Below, one piece after another: positions 51,676 to 64,000 of a stretch of DNA of 64,000 nt. The position numbers and the translations under genes are program-made. The notes beneath the pieces are model-generated. The model worked only from the letters and a program-made list of their open reading frames with translations, was not told the DNA's origin and made no database searches. Each line of letters opens with the position of its first letter. Positions within the stretch are counted from its first letter, which is position 1. Origin of the DNA: Blepharisma japonicum (taxonomy: Eukaryota; Ciliophora; Heterotrichea; Heterotrichida; Blepharismidae); the NCBI GenBank assembly GCA_949751835.1, contig CATKHK010000009.1:496001-560000 (forward strand), in the 5' to 3' direction.

Positions 51676-54600
51676 TTAGTCGTCGAGCTGAGTAAATAAA
51701 GCAGTTCCTCGCTTAGCCCAATGGGTGTTTTTATATAATGAAGGCAGCAAAACTGGCATAATGAAGTTTGTAGAATGCCCAGTCGTAGAAAGTATGCCTG
51801 CTCTTGTAAGGGTTCGATACATTGGGCATTCATAAATAAAATCATTTTTAGCTTTTCTTTCAGATTTTACCTCTGGTTTTAGTCATAGCTAAATAAAACT
51901 TACAATTGGTAATTGAGAATATAGCATTCTTGGCAAGCATTCAACTAATCCAGTACCATCCCACATTGCGGCTTCTAAATAAAGCCCATCAACGTAAGCT
52001 CCTAGTTGAGGTGCCTCTTGGACTGTATTTTTTATAATATCAAAAGAAAATGTTAAGGAATCTATTGAGTTTTTGCTGAGTCTTGCAAATTCTTGCAAAA
52101 TCGACGTTAAAAAGGACTGAGTAAAAAAGAACCCTGAAATCCAAAACACAGCTGGCCTTCCTTCAGATATCCAAGAATTAAAAAACTGGATCCTTTTATT
52201 TAAATCTTCAACCCATGATACTAGATTTTTGTTTGTTGGGTATGAAATTTGTTTCCATTTTTTGGGGATCTGGTTTTTCAGCATACTTTCTCCTAGCGAT
52301 TCCTGCTCAGCTGTAATTAAAATAGTCCCATCGTGGGCTTTTTTTAACTCTTGAAGAGATTTCATTATACATTCAAGCAGATTATTATATCTAGCCACTT
52401 CTTGTAAGAGAACAGTATTTAAGGTATCATTATAGCTCATTGGGTATTGTTTTTCTATTTCTTCTATATTGAATTTCTTGTTCAGCTTATTTATGATTTT
52501 TTCCGATAAGGATAACAATTGTTCTTTTTTCGCTTCAAATGTAGACTCTACTGCTCTTGGCTTTAAGGATAATAAACGGTTGCATAGGTCATAGGCTTCA
52601 TTTCTTGATCTTGATATTTCAGCATTTGGATGAAGCCCAAAAACTTCGGGACTTTCCATTTCAGGAAAAGTCCTAATGTGGTCTATAATAAATTCTAGAG
52701 AACTAAGCTCTGAAGGAAGATGATACCCATCTACAATATCAGTTAAACTGAAATTGCGGTCACCTAAAATTCCAGGCTTATAAAATGATGTAAGGATTTC
52801 TTTCAGCAGTCTTCGGTCTCAGTCATCAGTAACTCGTCCTCCATAATTGCACTCAGCAGTTAAATGTATCAATGCTTCGTATGGAATATTATCACTATTG
52901 TTGATCATAAGCATAAGCTGCCTTGAAGATATCCGAAGGTCACTTTCATTGAATTCATATGGGATGTTAAATCCAATAGCTCCATATTTTGTACGCTCTT
53001 TTATAACGCAATGGAAAAAACAAAGCCCAAAAAATAATTTTCCTCATATATTAGGCTTTGCTGAGGAAAAATAAAATTGGCTCTCTTCTTTAGACGCAGA
53101 GATTCCTTGGTAAGTATTAACCATACTGTCAAGTAAACCATTAGGAGATTGGCTTCTTGCCTTTATACACCTATGAAGCAAATTAGAAGGAAAATCTGAT
53201 GTAGGAGTACTTGTAAGAATTAACCTAAAACTTGGGTTGATAGGGACTGTTGATCTTTCATTTTCAACTTGCAGCTTGTCTATTAAACTGTCTAAGGTTG
53301 GAAGTCATGATATTGCTAAATGGCAGTTCTGAAGAAGCACCCAATTTCCTGTTTGTGTGGACTCTTTAATCGCTTTTTGAGCTCTATCTCCTTGTCCTTT
53401 TCCAAGAGACAGTGTAGTTAAGTAGATAGCATGTTCAGTTGTATATCTTTTTATTAATGCTTGGGGGTCATTACCGCTGCTGAGGATAAAAATTAAGGGC
53501 TTTAAAGGAGAAGTTTCGTTATAAGCGTTTTGGAAGCTAAATAATGGTGGATGCAAATAGCTTTCTCCTAAAACTGTTTTTATAAAAGCTTTAATAGCCA
53601 CTCCTAGTGATTCTGGCTTGACTGCTCTTAATATCAAAAGTTTCATGAAATCAGGCTGCTCTTTATAAGGATAAGGAATTTGCTTAGAAAATTCTTCAAA
53701 GCTAGGTATAAATGTCCAGTTATTGTCAGAATTTACAAAATTTCTTCATGCATCGCTATGTTTCAACAAATGCTCTTCAAATCCTTCAACTTTTTCAGAC
53801 AGTTGGCAGACTTCTCGCCATTGCTTATCACTAATAAACTCCAGAGGACTTTCTTTGACCTCAGCGATTTTCCACATTCCAGTTAAGAAAAATCTCCACT
53901 GCCAAGGATTTATTTCTCCATTATGTGTCATAATCCTAACAGCCATTAAAAATACAAATAAAAATTTATCCTCTTCACACAATGATGAGCATATCGTCTG
54001 ATACAATTTTTCTCTGAATTTCAAGACTATATGCTTAACTCTATCATGGATTTCTTTCGCTTTTTCAGCTTCACTTAGAGCCTTTTTAAACAGCGCTAAA
54101 AATCAATCCATCGAGAACTGATACATTGGGTCTAAATTTGCTAAATCAGCTACACAGAAATATAAAACTGAGCTTAGAGCAGCAGCAGGCTCATAGTTTG
54201 CTTGAAATTGCTGAATTTTGTGTTCTGATTGTTTAGCAGTTGTAAGCTTCCTTTCTACTTCTTCAGACATTTTTTTTGACTCTGTTAAAGAGTTTATGAG
54301 TTCTTCATTATCAAGAATGGCGTCTCCACCAGATTGTAGCATTTCAAGGATTTTATCTTCAAAAGCTTGCATGTTCTTCATATATTCTGCAGACTGGATT
54401 ATAAGTCTGTTTCTTTCTTCTGTGTCTCGAGGAATCTCTTTTCTACAGACAAATGCTAAAAGCTGCTCACTGAGGCCTTCTTCAGTGATAGTGAAATTAA
54501 GAATTGTGACTTTTGTAGAAGTTTCAGGGGTATAATGAGGATTTGGGAGGTTAGTTAGCATGTATAAGGCAAAACCTTCATCATATTGCTTAGTAACTTC

Positions 54601-57600
54601 TCCTATTTTTATAGACTTCATCCCATCTTCCATAAATACTTGCTTTTGTAGCACAGGCTCCAAAATTGGATCAAGTGTTTCTCCTGTGTCTTCGATAATC
54701 AAAGAAGCTCCTAAAAACAGCGCATTTTCTAATACAGATAAAAAGTCTTCAGACCCAACTTTTACCCTTAAAAGCTTATTATCTCCTTGGTATACCATTT
54801 TCCTAAGCCACTTAGCCGCTTGCCCTTGTGGATCAATAATTAAAGGCCAATTTGTAGAATGGTTCAAAATTATTGCATTTTCAATTGACACTTTATCAGA
54901 TGGAAGCCCATGAATCGTCCAATTTTGTATTTTGATAGGATCGCCTACAGTTTCTATAAGCGAAAAATTCTTAGAGCAATCTATAAAAGCTGAAGATTGT
55001 ACATAAGGAATTCATTTAGCAGTAATTAATTGATCTCTATAATTTCACATAAACGGTCCCATATACGACACAACCCCAGCAGACAATAAAATATCCCCTA
55101 ACAAATTTTTCATATCATTAGACAAAGCGTCTACTTTTTGTCCCCATCTTTCTCTTTCACCTCCTAGTTTTTCTATCAATTTGACAGCTCTTTCTTTTTT
55201 AATTTCACAGAGCTGAATTTCATTCTGCAAGGCTTCTTTTTCTTGATTTTGTATCATAAGCTTTTCTTTAAGCTCCTTTATATACATTTCCACTCTGTCT
55301 AATTTCTCTTGTTTTTCTTTAAGTAAAAGCAGTTTTTCTTTCATGGTCTCTTTGGCTAGTTTTAAAGCTTCTTGCTTAGGCTTTACTTCATTATTTACGT
55401 GGTAGAAGTTGTACATAGCCCTTATTCATTTACAGAGACCTTCTGCTGCGCTTGAAGCATTTTTGACCATACTTGGCTGGAATTTGGGATTGTCCATATA
55501 TTCTGTAAGAGGGTTAATAGCAGTATCTGTGAGAGCATCTCTATTGAATTTTTTCAGTTTTTTAATAAATTTGGGATTATTCAGCATTCTTTTGCCTGTC
55601 TCAAAATAGTCAAGAATATAATTATTCTTATCACTTGTATCTTTTACCCTTGTCGGCGACTCCCCACACATAATAGCAAGAGCTTCAAGAGTTAGTCTAA
55701 TCGGATCTGGAGGATGCTGCATTGTTTTAACCAAATTCAGATCTTCTCTTTTCAACGTATCCAATGCTTTAATCGCACTTTCTAGCTCAGGCAAAGCAAT
55801 CGCTAATGCTTCTTCACATTCTTTTTTAATCCTTTCAGCTTTTGCAGCTTGCTCTTGTGATGCCTGTTGTTCAGACTCCACAATGATTCTTGTCTGGTCA
55901 GCGTCTTCATTTTCTTTTTGTATTTGTTGAACAATCTGTTCAGCAGCTACCGTTTTTTGCTCAAGTATTGGCTTCAATGCAATTAAATCCTCTCTTAATT
56001 TTTCTACATGCTGCTGAGCCTGGTTAAGCTGATAAATACCTTGCGAGTATTTATTTTTTAGTTTTATAGTGGTTTCTTCTTTGATTCGGAAGAGGTTTTT
56101 GAGGTTGTTTAGGAGCTGGAGATAGTGTGTAGGGGTGACGTAGTTGTATCGCCTGTATTCTTGTAAGTACTCTTGAGAGAGTTCTCTTACTGATTGATGG
56201 AAATATACACATACTTTGGAAGCGTTTTTTAGACCTTGTGTATATCCAGAAAATCCTTCTTCTTCCATAAAGTGAGCAGCAACATCAGATAATGCTTCAG
56301 ATGGCCACTCACTAAACCAGTCAATAGTACAGCAGTTAACCAAAGATGGAAACTGCCTTAATCTTGATTTCAAAGTATCCCCTACTGGAGACATACAAAG
56401 TACAATATGCAAATTCTTTTTAACTAGCTCTAAAAATGCTTCCCATTTCTGCTGCTCATTTTTCAAGCTAAATGCTCTGTTTTGTCTCATTTTATCAGTC
56501 AGTCCTTGCATTTCATCATTTGTAAATAAATTCGGGACTTGCCCAGAATTAAGTAAATTATTGATGCTTTCCAAAAAACTTTCCTGAATAATTTCATTAT
56601 CCCTCAATATAAAAACCACATGTTTGCACTCTACCCCTGATATATTGATCAGTTGTTTTAGATCAGCCGACCAGTCAGAAAACCCATAAGATTTCGTTAA
56701 TTTAATTTGGAAAACTCTATATTCCAGCACAAAAGAGCACAATTTCGTCAAACTTTGTCTACCACTGCCACCAACACCTATAAGTAGCAAGTTTCCACAG
56801 TTTCAAGTCAAAACTCTGCTTATTCTTGTTATATGTCTTACTGCAAAATCAAATAGCACTAAATTCATTTTAGCAGTCGTGGCACTGTTGTAGTCTTCTA
56901 AAGAGTTTTCAAGAGAATCTTTAAGCCTTTTTATATTTGATACTTCTTGGTATATTTTATCATCAAGAAAGCTGCAAAATATTGGTTCTGCTTCTATTAC
57001 ATTATCATAATACACCTTAAAGCCTAAATTTAGATTTCTTTTTACCAAAGACATAAACTTCCTACGGTCATCATCATTAATTAAACGGTCAGAAAAGGCT
57101 CGTAAACACTCATGGACCCAAATTTTATAGAGAGTTTCTACTTTATATAGCTTTTGAGGAGGTGCAGCTGTAATCCCTTTGACCACATTCATAAGGTCTC
57201 TTATGTTGAATGTGTAGTGAGATTTCATAGGTGTTGGAGGCAAAGTTTGTAAAGTTTCAAGGTAAACTTTTATGCTTGCGTTAGCTATTTGGGGAATTGA
57301 GTCTGTGATAACTCTGGCGTATTCGTTAAGACTGCTGGAGAGGGCTGTACTTATTATGGTAAATAAAGAATTTGTGTCATAATTTGAAAAATTTATCAGA
57401 ATGAAGTGGGAAGAAAACCTGGATGATATGTGGTTTCTTCCTCCTCCGGGGTGTCCCATTATGCCGATATATGTTAAATCTTCAAGAACTTTGAGTTCAA
57501 GGGTTTTTCTGTCATAAAGCTCAGTTCTGTCTATTGCTTGGCGCAGAACTTCTATTGCAGGCTGGGCTCCATATGAATCTTTAGATGGCATATTCAAGTC

Positions 57601-60600
57601 ATCAATAATTAGAAGGCCGTTTTTGCCTACTTCAGGGCCAAAGTGGCCTTTTTTTCGTTTAACAAGCTTAGACTCTATAAACTCCTGAGACTGGTCTGAG
57701 CTACTTCTGGCGCTAAAAATAGTTGACCCAATCATATTAGCTTTTTCATTTAATTTTTCTGTATATGCTTTAATTATCACACTTTTCCCTGTCCCAGTTT
57801 CCCCGGTAATCAAAATATGTATTTTCCTTGGTATCAGTTCATTTAATAAATAATCATAAGATAAAGTAAACACTGTTGGCACCAAAACATTTTTTTCTTC
57901 TTTAAGCATAAGGGTTGACAGCAAATTTTTCCATGGGATCCATCTTTTTTCATTTTTATTATAATAAGAATCACATAGATTTGAAGGGAGCCCTACGTAT
58001 CCTCAGTTAACCATTTCGGCTCTAAGTTTTTCAGATAGTAGTTTTTTGCCATCTTCATCACAAGTTCCACCTAGGCTTCATACTATTGCTAAGGTCGCTA
58101 GATTTGCTAAGTGCTCTTCATCCTTTTGCTGTTTTTCTCTTGATGCAATGCTAGCTGTGACCTCTTGTTTTATGCTTGCACTTCTGATTGTTTTTCTTTT
58201 TGAGGATAAATTGATTAGATTTCCTTCAATTTCTTCATTTTTTTTCTGGTCGAGCTTTTCTTGCTCTTTTCTTCTTTCTTCTTGTATATCTTGATCATGC
58301 TGAATTCGAGATTTTCCACCCCTGATCAGTAAAGATTCAAAAATCTTTAAAAAGCTTGAAACTACACAAGAGGATGTGCTTTGTATGGGCTGTCTAGATT
58401 TTAGTTCAGTTTTCCAGAACTCTAAGCAAGGCAATAAGAGTTTTTCAAAGGTCAATTCAAAAAAATCTGCATAAGAATTGGTATCATATCCAAGTGGAAG
58501 ACTATTTAGCCATCTTTTAATTAAAGAATGAGGTCCAAGTGTTTCATTTGGATCCATATAAACCATCCCACATCTGCTAACAGTAGCAGGGCTGGCTTGT
58601 GAGAGATCATCAACTTCAAAAAGAAGCCTCATGGTTGGCGTCAATTTAATTATTTCTCCACTGCTCAAGCACAATTTTTTATTATCGTCTAGTACAGTGT
58701 TCATATTTTCAATCCAAATTACATCTACAGGTCCATCTAATACAATTCACTGATGCTCATCAGTAGTATTTTCTGAGTAATTCCTAATATATCTAGCTAG
58801 TATTCCATCATTTCAATCATGAGTATCTGGGTCAGGGCTTCCATAAAGCTGTTCTAATGTTAAACCTTTAGGGTTTATATAGCCAATTGTTATGCTTTCT
58901 TTTAATTTGACTGATTTTGTTAATGCTTTGATCACTGAACTTTTTCCTGCCATAGTTGAGCCAACTATCATAACTCCATGCCGAATTTGTAAAGCGTTAT
59001 AAAGCTGAACTACCTTTTGTGAAAATTCTGGCTTATTGATAAACCCTAGCTCCATTATTGCTATATTTATTCTGTCTGTAATATTTGCATTTTCTACAAT
59101 TTTGTCTTCAAAATTAGGAAATAGATCATGCAGTATACCCTGGAAAAGTGGCCTATCCTGAGCTGTGAATTTCGGATAATTCGACTCTGATATCGCTTTC
59201 ATGATTAATTTTTCTTCATATTCATCAGGGCTTATCTGTTTATGATAGCCAGCAGCTCTAATTACTGTGGTGACAGCTCTCATTCCATAATCATAATGAT
59301 GCTGAGTGCTTAATTGTTCACTTGATAATTTCAAACTATTCACAAGCTTTACTGCGAGCGGTCTTGCAGCTCGAAACCCATACGAGTATAAATAAATTTC
59401 AGCAATCATTGCATAGTCAGGGATCATCATTGCGACTGGCCGAAATAGCGCTTTTAAGTTATCAGGCAGCTGAGATCTCCCAGCATAATCTGGATTCATA
59501 GTAATAAAGACTGCACAGCTGTGGTCTAATGATATTAATTCTTCATCAAGTACAAATACCTGTGCTTTTCTTTGTACAGCCATTTGTATACTTAAGATTT
59601 GTTCTGCAATTACAGATAAGACTTCTAGCTCAATTCTGTTAAATTCATCAAAACAAGCCCAAGCTCCACAATAGCAAAGCCCAGTAAAAAATTTGGCCAT
59701 ATAGACGTGATCAAGCCTATCTGAACAATTGAAGACTACGCATTTTTTTGCCATGCTTTTTGCGAGATCTTTGGTGGTTTCAGTTTTTCCTGTGCCTGCA
59801 GGACCCTCTGGAGCACCTCCTAAGCTCATGTGGAGGGCACACATCAGGGTTCGATAACATCTGTCTGTTAATGGGGTTATAACTAAACGGCTTTGAACTC
59901 CAAGATATTCATAGCCATAGTCTCTTTGTGTGTCAAGCATTTTTACTTCGATAAAATTGTTGTTGAGATAATAGCGAAGGTGGCAGTTTCATTGGAATTC
60001 TTCAATACTGATGACTTTATTTTCAATCAAATTTTGTATAATATCTTTACAATGTACATCCAATACAACTAAAGTTCCAAGTGTCATCCTAGCAGTTGCT
60101 GGAAGATCGCTTCTAACCAATTCTACTAAAATATCTAGCCTCTGCTCTTTTTCTCTCAAAGCATAAGCCAATTTTCGGGTAATTATAGCTTTTTCTACAT
60201 CAGATGTTCATAGCATCATACTGCATGCATGAATGATCTGACTCGGCCATTTTTCAGTCCACCCTTTAAGGTCATCTTGAGAATAATCCTGCACACTGTC
60301 AACCAAAATCATTTTTAATGATTTTCTCATTTCTTGCTCCACTTCAAGCAATCAGCACTCAATATTTTTAAGCTCTTCCCCTTCATATAAAGCTATAGGA
60401 TTACAAAAATTCACTATTTCATCTTCAGGCGAGTCCATACCAATGATAAAATTTTCATTGATAATTAAAGACCGTATCCCTTCAAAACATTTGACAATAT
60501 ATTTTTGTACAGAAGGAATGTCACGGGAGTTGGATAAAATTACAAGAAGTTCATCATTTGATAAGAAATAAAACCTTGGGAAGGTTTTTCTCTTGGAGTT

Positions 60601-63600
60601 CAAGTAATCTTTTAAAGATTTTAAGATAGCATCAAGGGAATCATTTGCATATTTGAGCTGTTCAAGGAGTTTTAGATGAGAAAGGCAGGTTTCAAGGACA
60701 TGAGGGTTTGAGTGGACTGAAATCATAAGGTTTTCTCATTGAGAGTTGATGCTTTTAAATCTCAATGCAGCATTTGGTAGCTGCTTTGAAATATCTTTAC
60801 TTAAAAAAATAGGCTGTAAATATTGCCAATTTTTTTGTAGCTTTTCCCATTCGTCAAGAACGTCTTGTATCCTTAATAGATTATTTTTTCATACCAATAT
60901 TTCCTTTTCCATAAATGGAATATATGGTGAAGAGCACATAGAAATAGTTTTCATTATTTGCTCATCTAGCATTTCCCAGATCCCTTCATTATTTACCAGT
61001 ATATAGCTTCCTTTAAAAGGCATTATTTGCAAGTTCACATTATCCCAATCGCTTTCCATTTTAGCTTTAGCGTTTTCTAAAGACTGCTCTCTTGTAGCCT
61101 GTTCAGAGATTTCTTCAATTAATTCTTGATGCTTCATAATTCCATTCTCAATAGCCCATTCTAGTGAAAAATTAAGCTGCCTTGAAAGCTGCAGACCAGC
61201 CCTTTTTTCTAAATCAGCCCAATGTCTATCTCGGAGCCCAGGATTGCTTAAATGTCTGATAATCGGCAAGTATGGCTTAAATTCATTGACATTTTTCAGA
61301 AGTTCTTGGGTAAGCTTTAATGCTTGTGGGTGTTCTTTAAATACAGTCCTTTCCATTTGCAGTACTTCTTTCAATATTGTTGAGAGTTCTGTGCTTATAG
61401 CTTCTCTGTCAAGCTCATTCATATGCCCTTTATACCATTTTGGAGAATGGTAAAAGAAGTCTCTTATATGGAATCACAGCTTACAGTAAGGATTAAATTC
61501 TTTTTTGACCTGTTCAAGCTGTTTAAAATCAGTGGGTTTCGCCCCTACCAGGCCTTCTCTAAAGTTGATAACTTTAGTTTTCTCATTGACGTTCTGAATA
61601 CGATTTTTAAGTATCCCGAACAAGTAGGAATAGTCTTCAAATTTCATGATATCATCAGCTTTTTTCAGTTCTTTTAGCTCCTCTTCTATTTGGTCAATTT
61701 TTTCGAGCATGCTTGTCTGGTCTTTTATCAGCTGCTGGGCAAAAACTCCTTGATTTTTTGCTATTGATTTCATGCAGGAATCCTTCATTGTTTCCAGCTG
61801 ATTTCTGTAGCCATAACAGTTTCACATTTGTTTGAACATTTCTCATGGGATTTGTCGAAGATACCCTTCAAGGACTTCTATGTCTGTAAATAAAATTTCA
61901 AATTCCTGCTTAATGAAATCAAGTCTTGCTGGGAGCTGGACGTTAAGAAAAGTCCTCATCCCATCAAGCTCTTCTAGGTTTCTAGGTTCGTGTCCTATCA
62001 CTTGTATGCTTTCTTCATGGAGTTCTTGTAGCCCATTCATTCGTTTTTGGACATCTTCTTCTATTAATGATAATAAGACGTCTACACATCGCCGGATTTT
62101 TTCTAGAATTTCTTCTTTTGTGTTCGCCACTTTTATGCTCCATACTCCAAGTTTTAATATCCCTGAGTCTAAGAATTCTCCGATTTCTATTTCAGTTCGC
62201 TTCATTTTAAAAATTTCGTCTTCAATGGCGTCTACATTTAAATCTTTACTGAACCGTTTTCTTACTTTATGAGGATCTAAAGAAATGCAATAAGAGTATG
62301 GTTCTAAAATTACTTCAAAACAATGCAAAATATATAACTGCTTTTTTAGAGCAATACTTATATTATCCATCATTTTGTGGTGCTTTTTTTGGTTTATTTC
62401 AAAAATATGCAGAGAATTGTGGGATCGGACTGGCCCAGTTAAGGTTGTTTCTAGTGTAGGGAGTAATGAGAGATCTTGAATCACAGTATTTAATACATCC
62501 ATAATATTTTCTTGCAAATCAATTCCATTCGGCTCTATTGAAAATTTGTGGTCACTTATAATAAGTTCACATTTAATGCACCCTTTAGATTTTCCTTTAA
62601 TTTTTCTAAAAATTCTGAATTCTTCTCCTTTTAAGTCTTCAAAATTGTCAGAAAGCAGATCTAAAGACTCACTTAATCTCTTTAAAAATAAATTAAAAGA
62701 ATTCAGCATCACATCTCTCAATTTATTTTCTATTTGTGTATTTAAAACTGATAACAGCCGTTGCATAAGCTGTATAAACTCAAAAGGAAGACATTCCTCC
62801 AAATCTAAATGCTGCTGCTCATATGCCCTGGCCTGAATTTTGTCTTCATTTCTTTTCATTCTTTGTAAATTTGCTTGATTTATGATGTCCTGGACATCAT
62901 ATTGTGCATCGAACATCACATTTCTGGCTTCTTTTAAAAATTTTATAGATTCTAGCTTGTGAGCTCTTACGAATTTTTCTAATTTAAGAGGCTTGGTCTG
63001 GATTTTTGGAAATAGGAGCAAGGGTCCAAGTTCAAGCAGTTGGGTATTGATTTTGTTAAGAATTGTTATGTGATCAGGGAATGATTGGTGCAAAAGTCCA
63101 TTCATTGAGCCCAGTAGCTTTAAGAAGTTTTTAGGCTTTGGCAGAGGCTGTGATGCAGATGATGAAATATAAGGAAGTTTAGATGGAGGAACTAACTTGC
63201 TAGGAGGAAGGATCCCTGAAAGGAGTTCTTGTTTTTGTGTGTTGTATGGGAGGTCAGCTTCAAAATCCATTTGTTTTGAAGCAAAAGTTCAAGTTTCTTC
63301 GATTTCTCTAACTAGGGAAAAAATTTGTTCTCTTGGGATTTGTCTTCTTTTAGAATAAAAATAAATTACAATTTCAGGAAGTTTTTTAAGATAATCTTCT
63401 TTATATTCGCTGCAGCTTGCAAATCCTTTTTTCTTGAATTCTGCAGACTCATCAATAAGATGAGTCCTTTCTTTTTTCCAGAGATATCGTCTTGGCTGAT
63501 GCCTTATCTCAAGGTCAATCAAAGCATAAAACAATGGATTTCTCAGCTGAAATTTATTTTTCTTCGAAAACCCTTGCAAAAATTGTACAATTTTTTTAAG

Positions 63601-64000
63601 CATTCTCAGCGGCATATCTGGAGAATCTTTTTTAGAAATTTGGACCATATAGTTAAATCTCAGCACCTTTTCAGCATTTTCTCTATGCCTTCACGCTTCA
63701 TCAATCCTTTTTTCATAATCTTCTTCATTATCATAAGGAAATCTCAAATTAATTCTTGAAACTCTTTTAATTTTCCCAGATGGCCATATAATGATAAACC
63801 TATCATTTTCTACGTCATATTCCTGCACAATGCAATCTCTTCATTCATATGTTCCATCAGCAAAAAATCATTTAGAATGTGCATGGACCAAGCCATCCTT
63901 ACTTTCAATTTTTAGCTGTTCTAATAGCTTTCTAGGGGTTTCTGGATCCAATATAGGGTCATATAGTTCTAGCGGTAGAAATTTGGTCATTTCACATATA
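51676..64000 (-). CDS. axonemal dynein heavy chain, start at or beyond the right edge
   Basis: One frame spans about 12.3 kb with 26 TGA (Trp) codons and one 15-nt intron, giving at least 4,099 residues if ATG 63988-63990 is the start; the frame is still open at the edge. Order from the N-terminus: tail and linker, AAA1 P-loop [10 protein letters not shown] (about residue 1,400), AAA2 [10 protein letters not shown] (1,680), AAA3 [10 protein letters not shown] (2,065), AAA4 [10 protein letters not shown] (2,405), stalk coiled coils with the microtubule-binding tip near 55.4-56.0 kb ([12 protein letters not shown], Trp TGA at 55426), AAA5, AAA6 and the C-terminal domain ending [10 protein letters not shown] and ALFTQLDD. 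The size and short tail suit a single-headed inner-arm dynein. Confidence 0.96.
51889..51903 (-). other. 15-nt intron near the 3' end of the dynein gene
   Basis: On the minus strand it reads GTAAGTTTTATTTAG, phase 0, conserved A at position 10. Splicing joins QLPI to [11 protein letters not shown], matching the LPVIWLKP motif of dynein C-termini. Retention would remove the last 70 residues or so. Confidence 0.88.

Noticed and set aside
51639-51845. Minus frame overlapping the 3' end of the dynein gene
   Set aside because: It is out of frame with dynein. After splicing of the intron at 51889-51903 the true dynein C-terminus covers this region.
353-64000. Many genes look like pseudogenes broken by TGA
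   Set aside because: The breaks are only TGA, never TAA or TAG; the frame stays the same on both sides; and TGA falls on conserved Trp positions. This is a code change, not decay.
1-64000. tRNA genes, rRNA, CRISPR arrays, transposons or telomere repeats
   Set aside because: I looked for tRNA B-box-like GGTTCGA sequences, regular repeats, transposase motifs and telomeric repeats at the edges and found none that could be supported by eye.

Overview
This window reads as a somatic (macronuclear) chromosome of a heterotrich ciliate, most likely Blepharisma or a very close relative. Three features support this. (1) Almost every long gene is interrupted by in-frame TGA, and these codons fall where the protein families have tryptophan: the LREDW site of the NEDD8 E2, the DVWSLG motif of a protein kinase, the LxWLKP motif at the dynein C-terminus, and the LDPxW motif of copine C2 domains. 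TAA and TAG act as the only stops. (2) The visible introns are 15 or 16 nt long, GT...TAG, with an A at a fixed place near the 3' end. (3) Genes are packed tightly on both strands in AT-rich DNA, with ciliary genes and no transposons. UGA=Trp plus 15-nt introns is the combination reported for Blepharisma; the genus name is inference.

Layout. 0-10.4 kb: phosphatidylserine synthase and an HMG-box protein from a 48-bp divergent promoter, a CaaX protein, Rieske protein, Rab6, a 73-aa membrane protein, an EF-hand protein, then a run of minus-strand genes that includes a papain-like pseudoprotease, an arginase-family protein with altered metal ligands and a deformylase-fold protein without its catalytic motif. 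10.5-24 kb: a divergent kinase, an EF-hand protein, RPA32, TAF12, a CDPK, coiled-coil and basic proteins, RER1, eL36, Rab8. 24-32.5 kb: UBE2M/UBC12, copine, eS28, an F-box/LRR protein, TIPRL, uL2. 32.5-41.1 kb is rich in cilium and basal-body genes: a 1,193-aa coiled-coil protein, an outer-arm docking-complex-like protein, CCDC81 and CEP104. 41.2-51.6 kb: an atypical small GTPase, a DWNN-RING-YTH fusion, a mitochondrial carrier, eIF2beta, an amino acid transporter, a vWA protein, an Mpv17 protein and a mitochondrial J protein. 51.7-64 kb: a nearly complete axonemal dynein heavy chain running off the right edge.

There is no operon logic; neighbours are mostly unrelated housekeeping, trafficking, signalling and ciliary genes. 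The most unusual item is the protein at 41931-43199, which joins the DWNN and RING domains of the mRNA 3'-end factor RBBP6/Mpe1 to a C-terminal YTH m6A-reader domain. Plants and apicomplexans carry YTH on a different 3'-processing subunit, CPSF30. The YTH domain is visible only when UGA is read as Trp, and the UGA codon itself appears to encode a residue of the m6A-binding cage.
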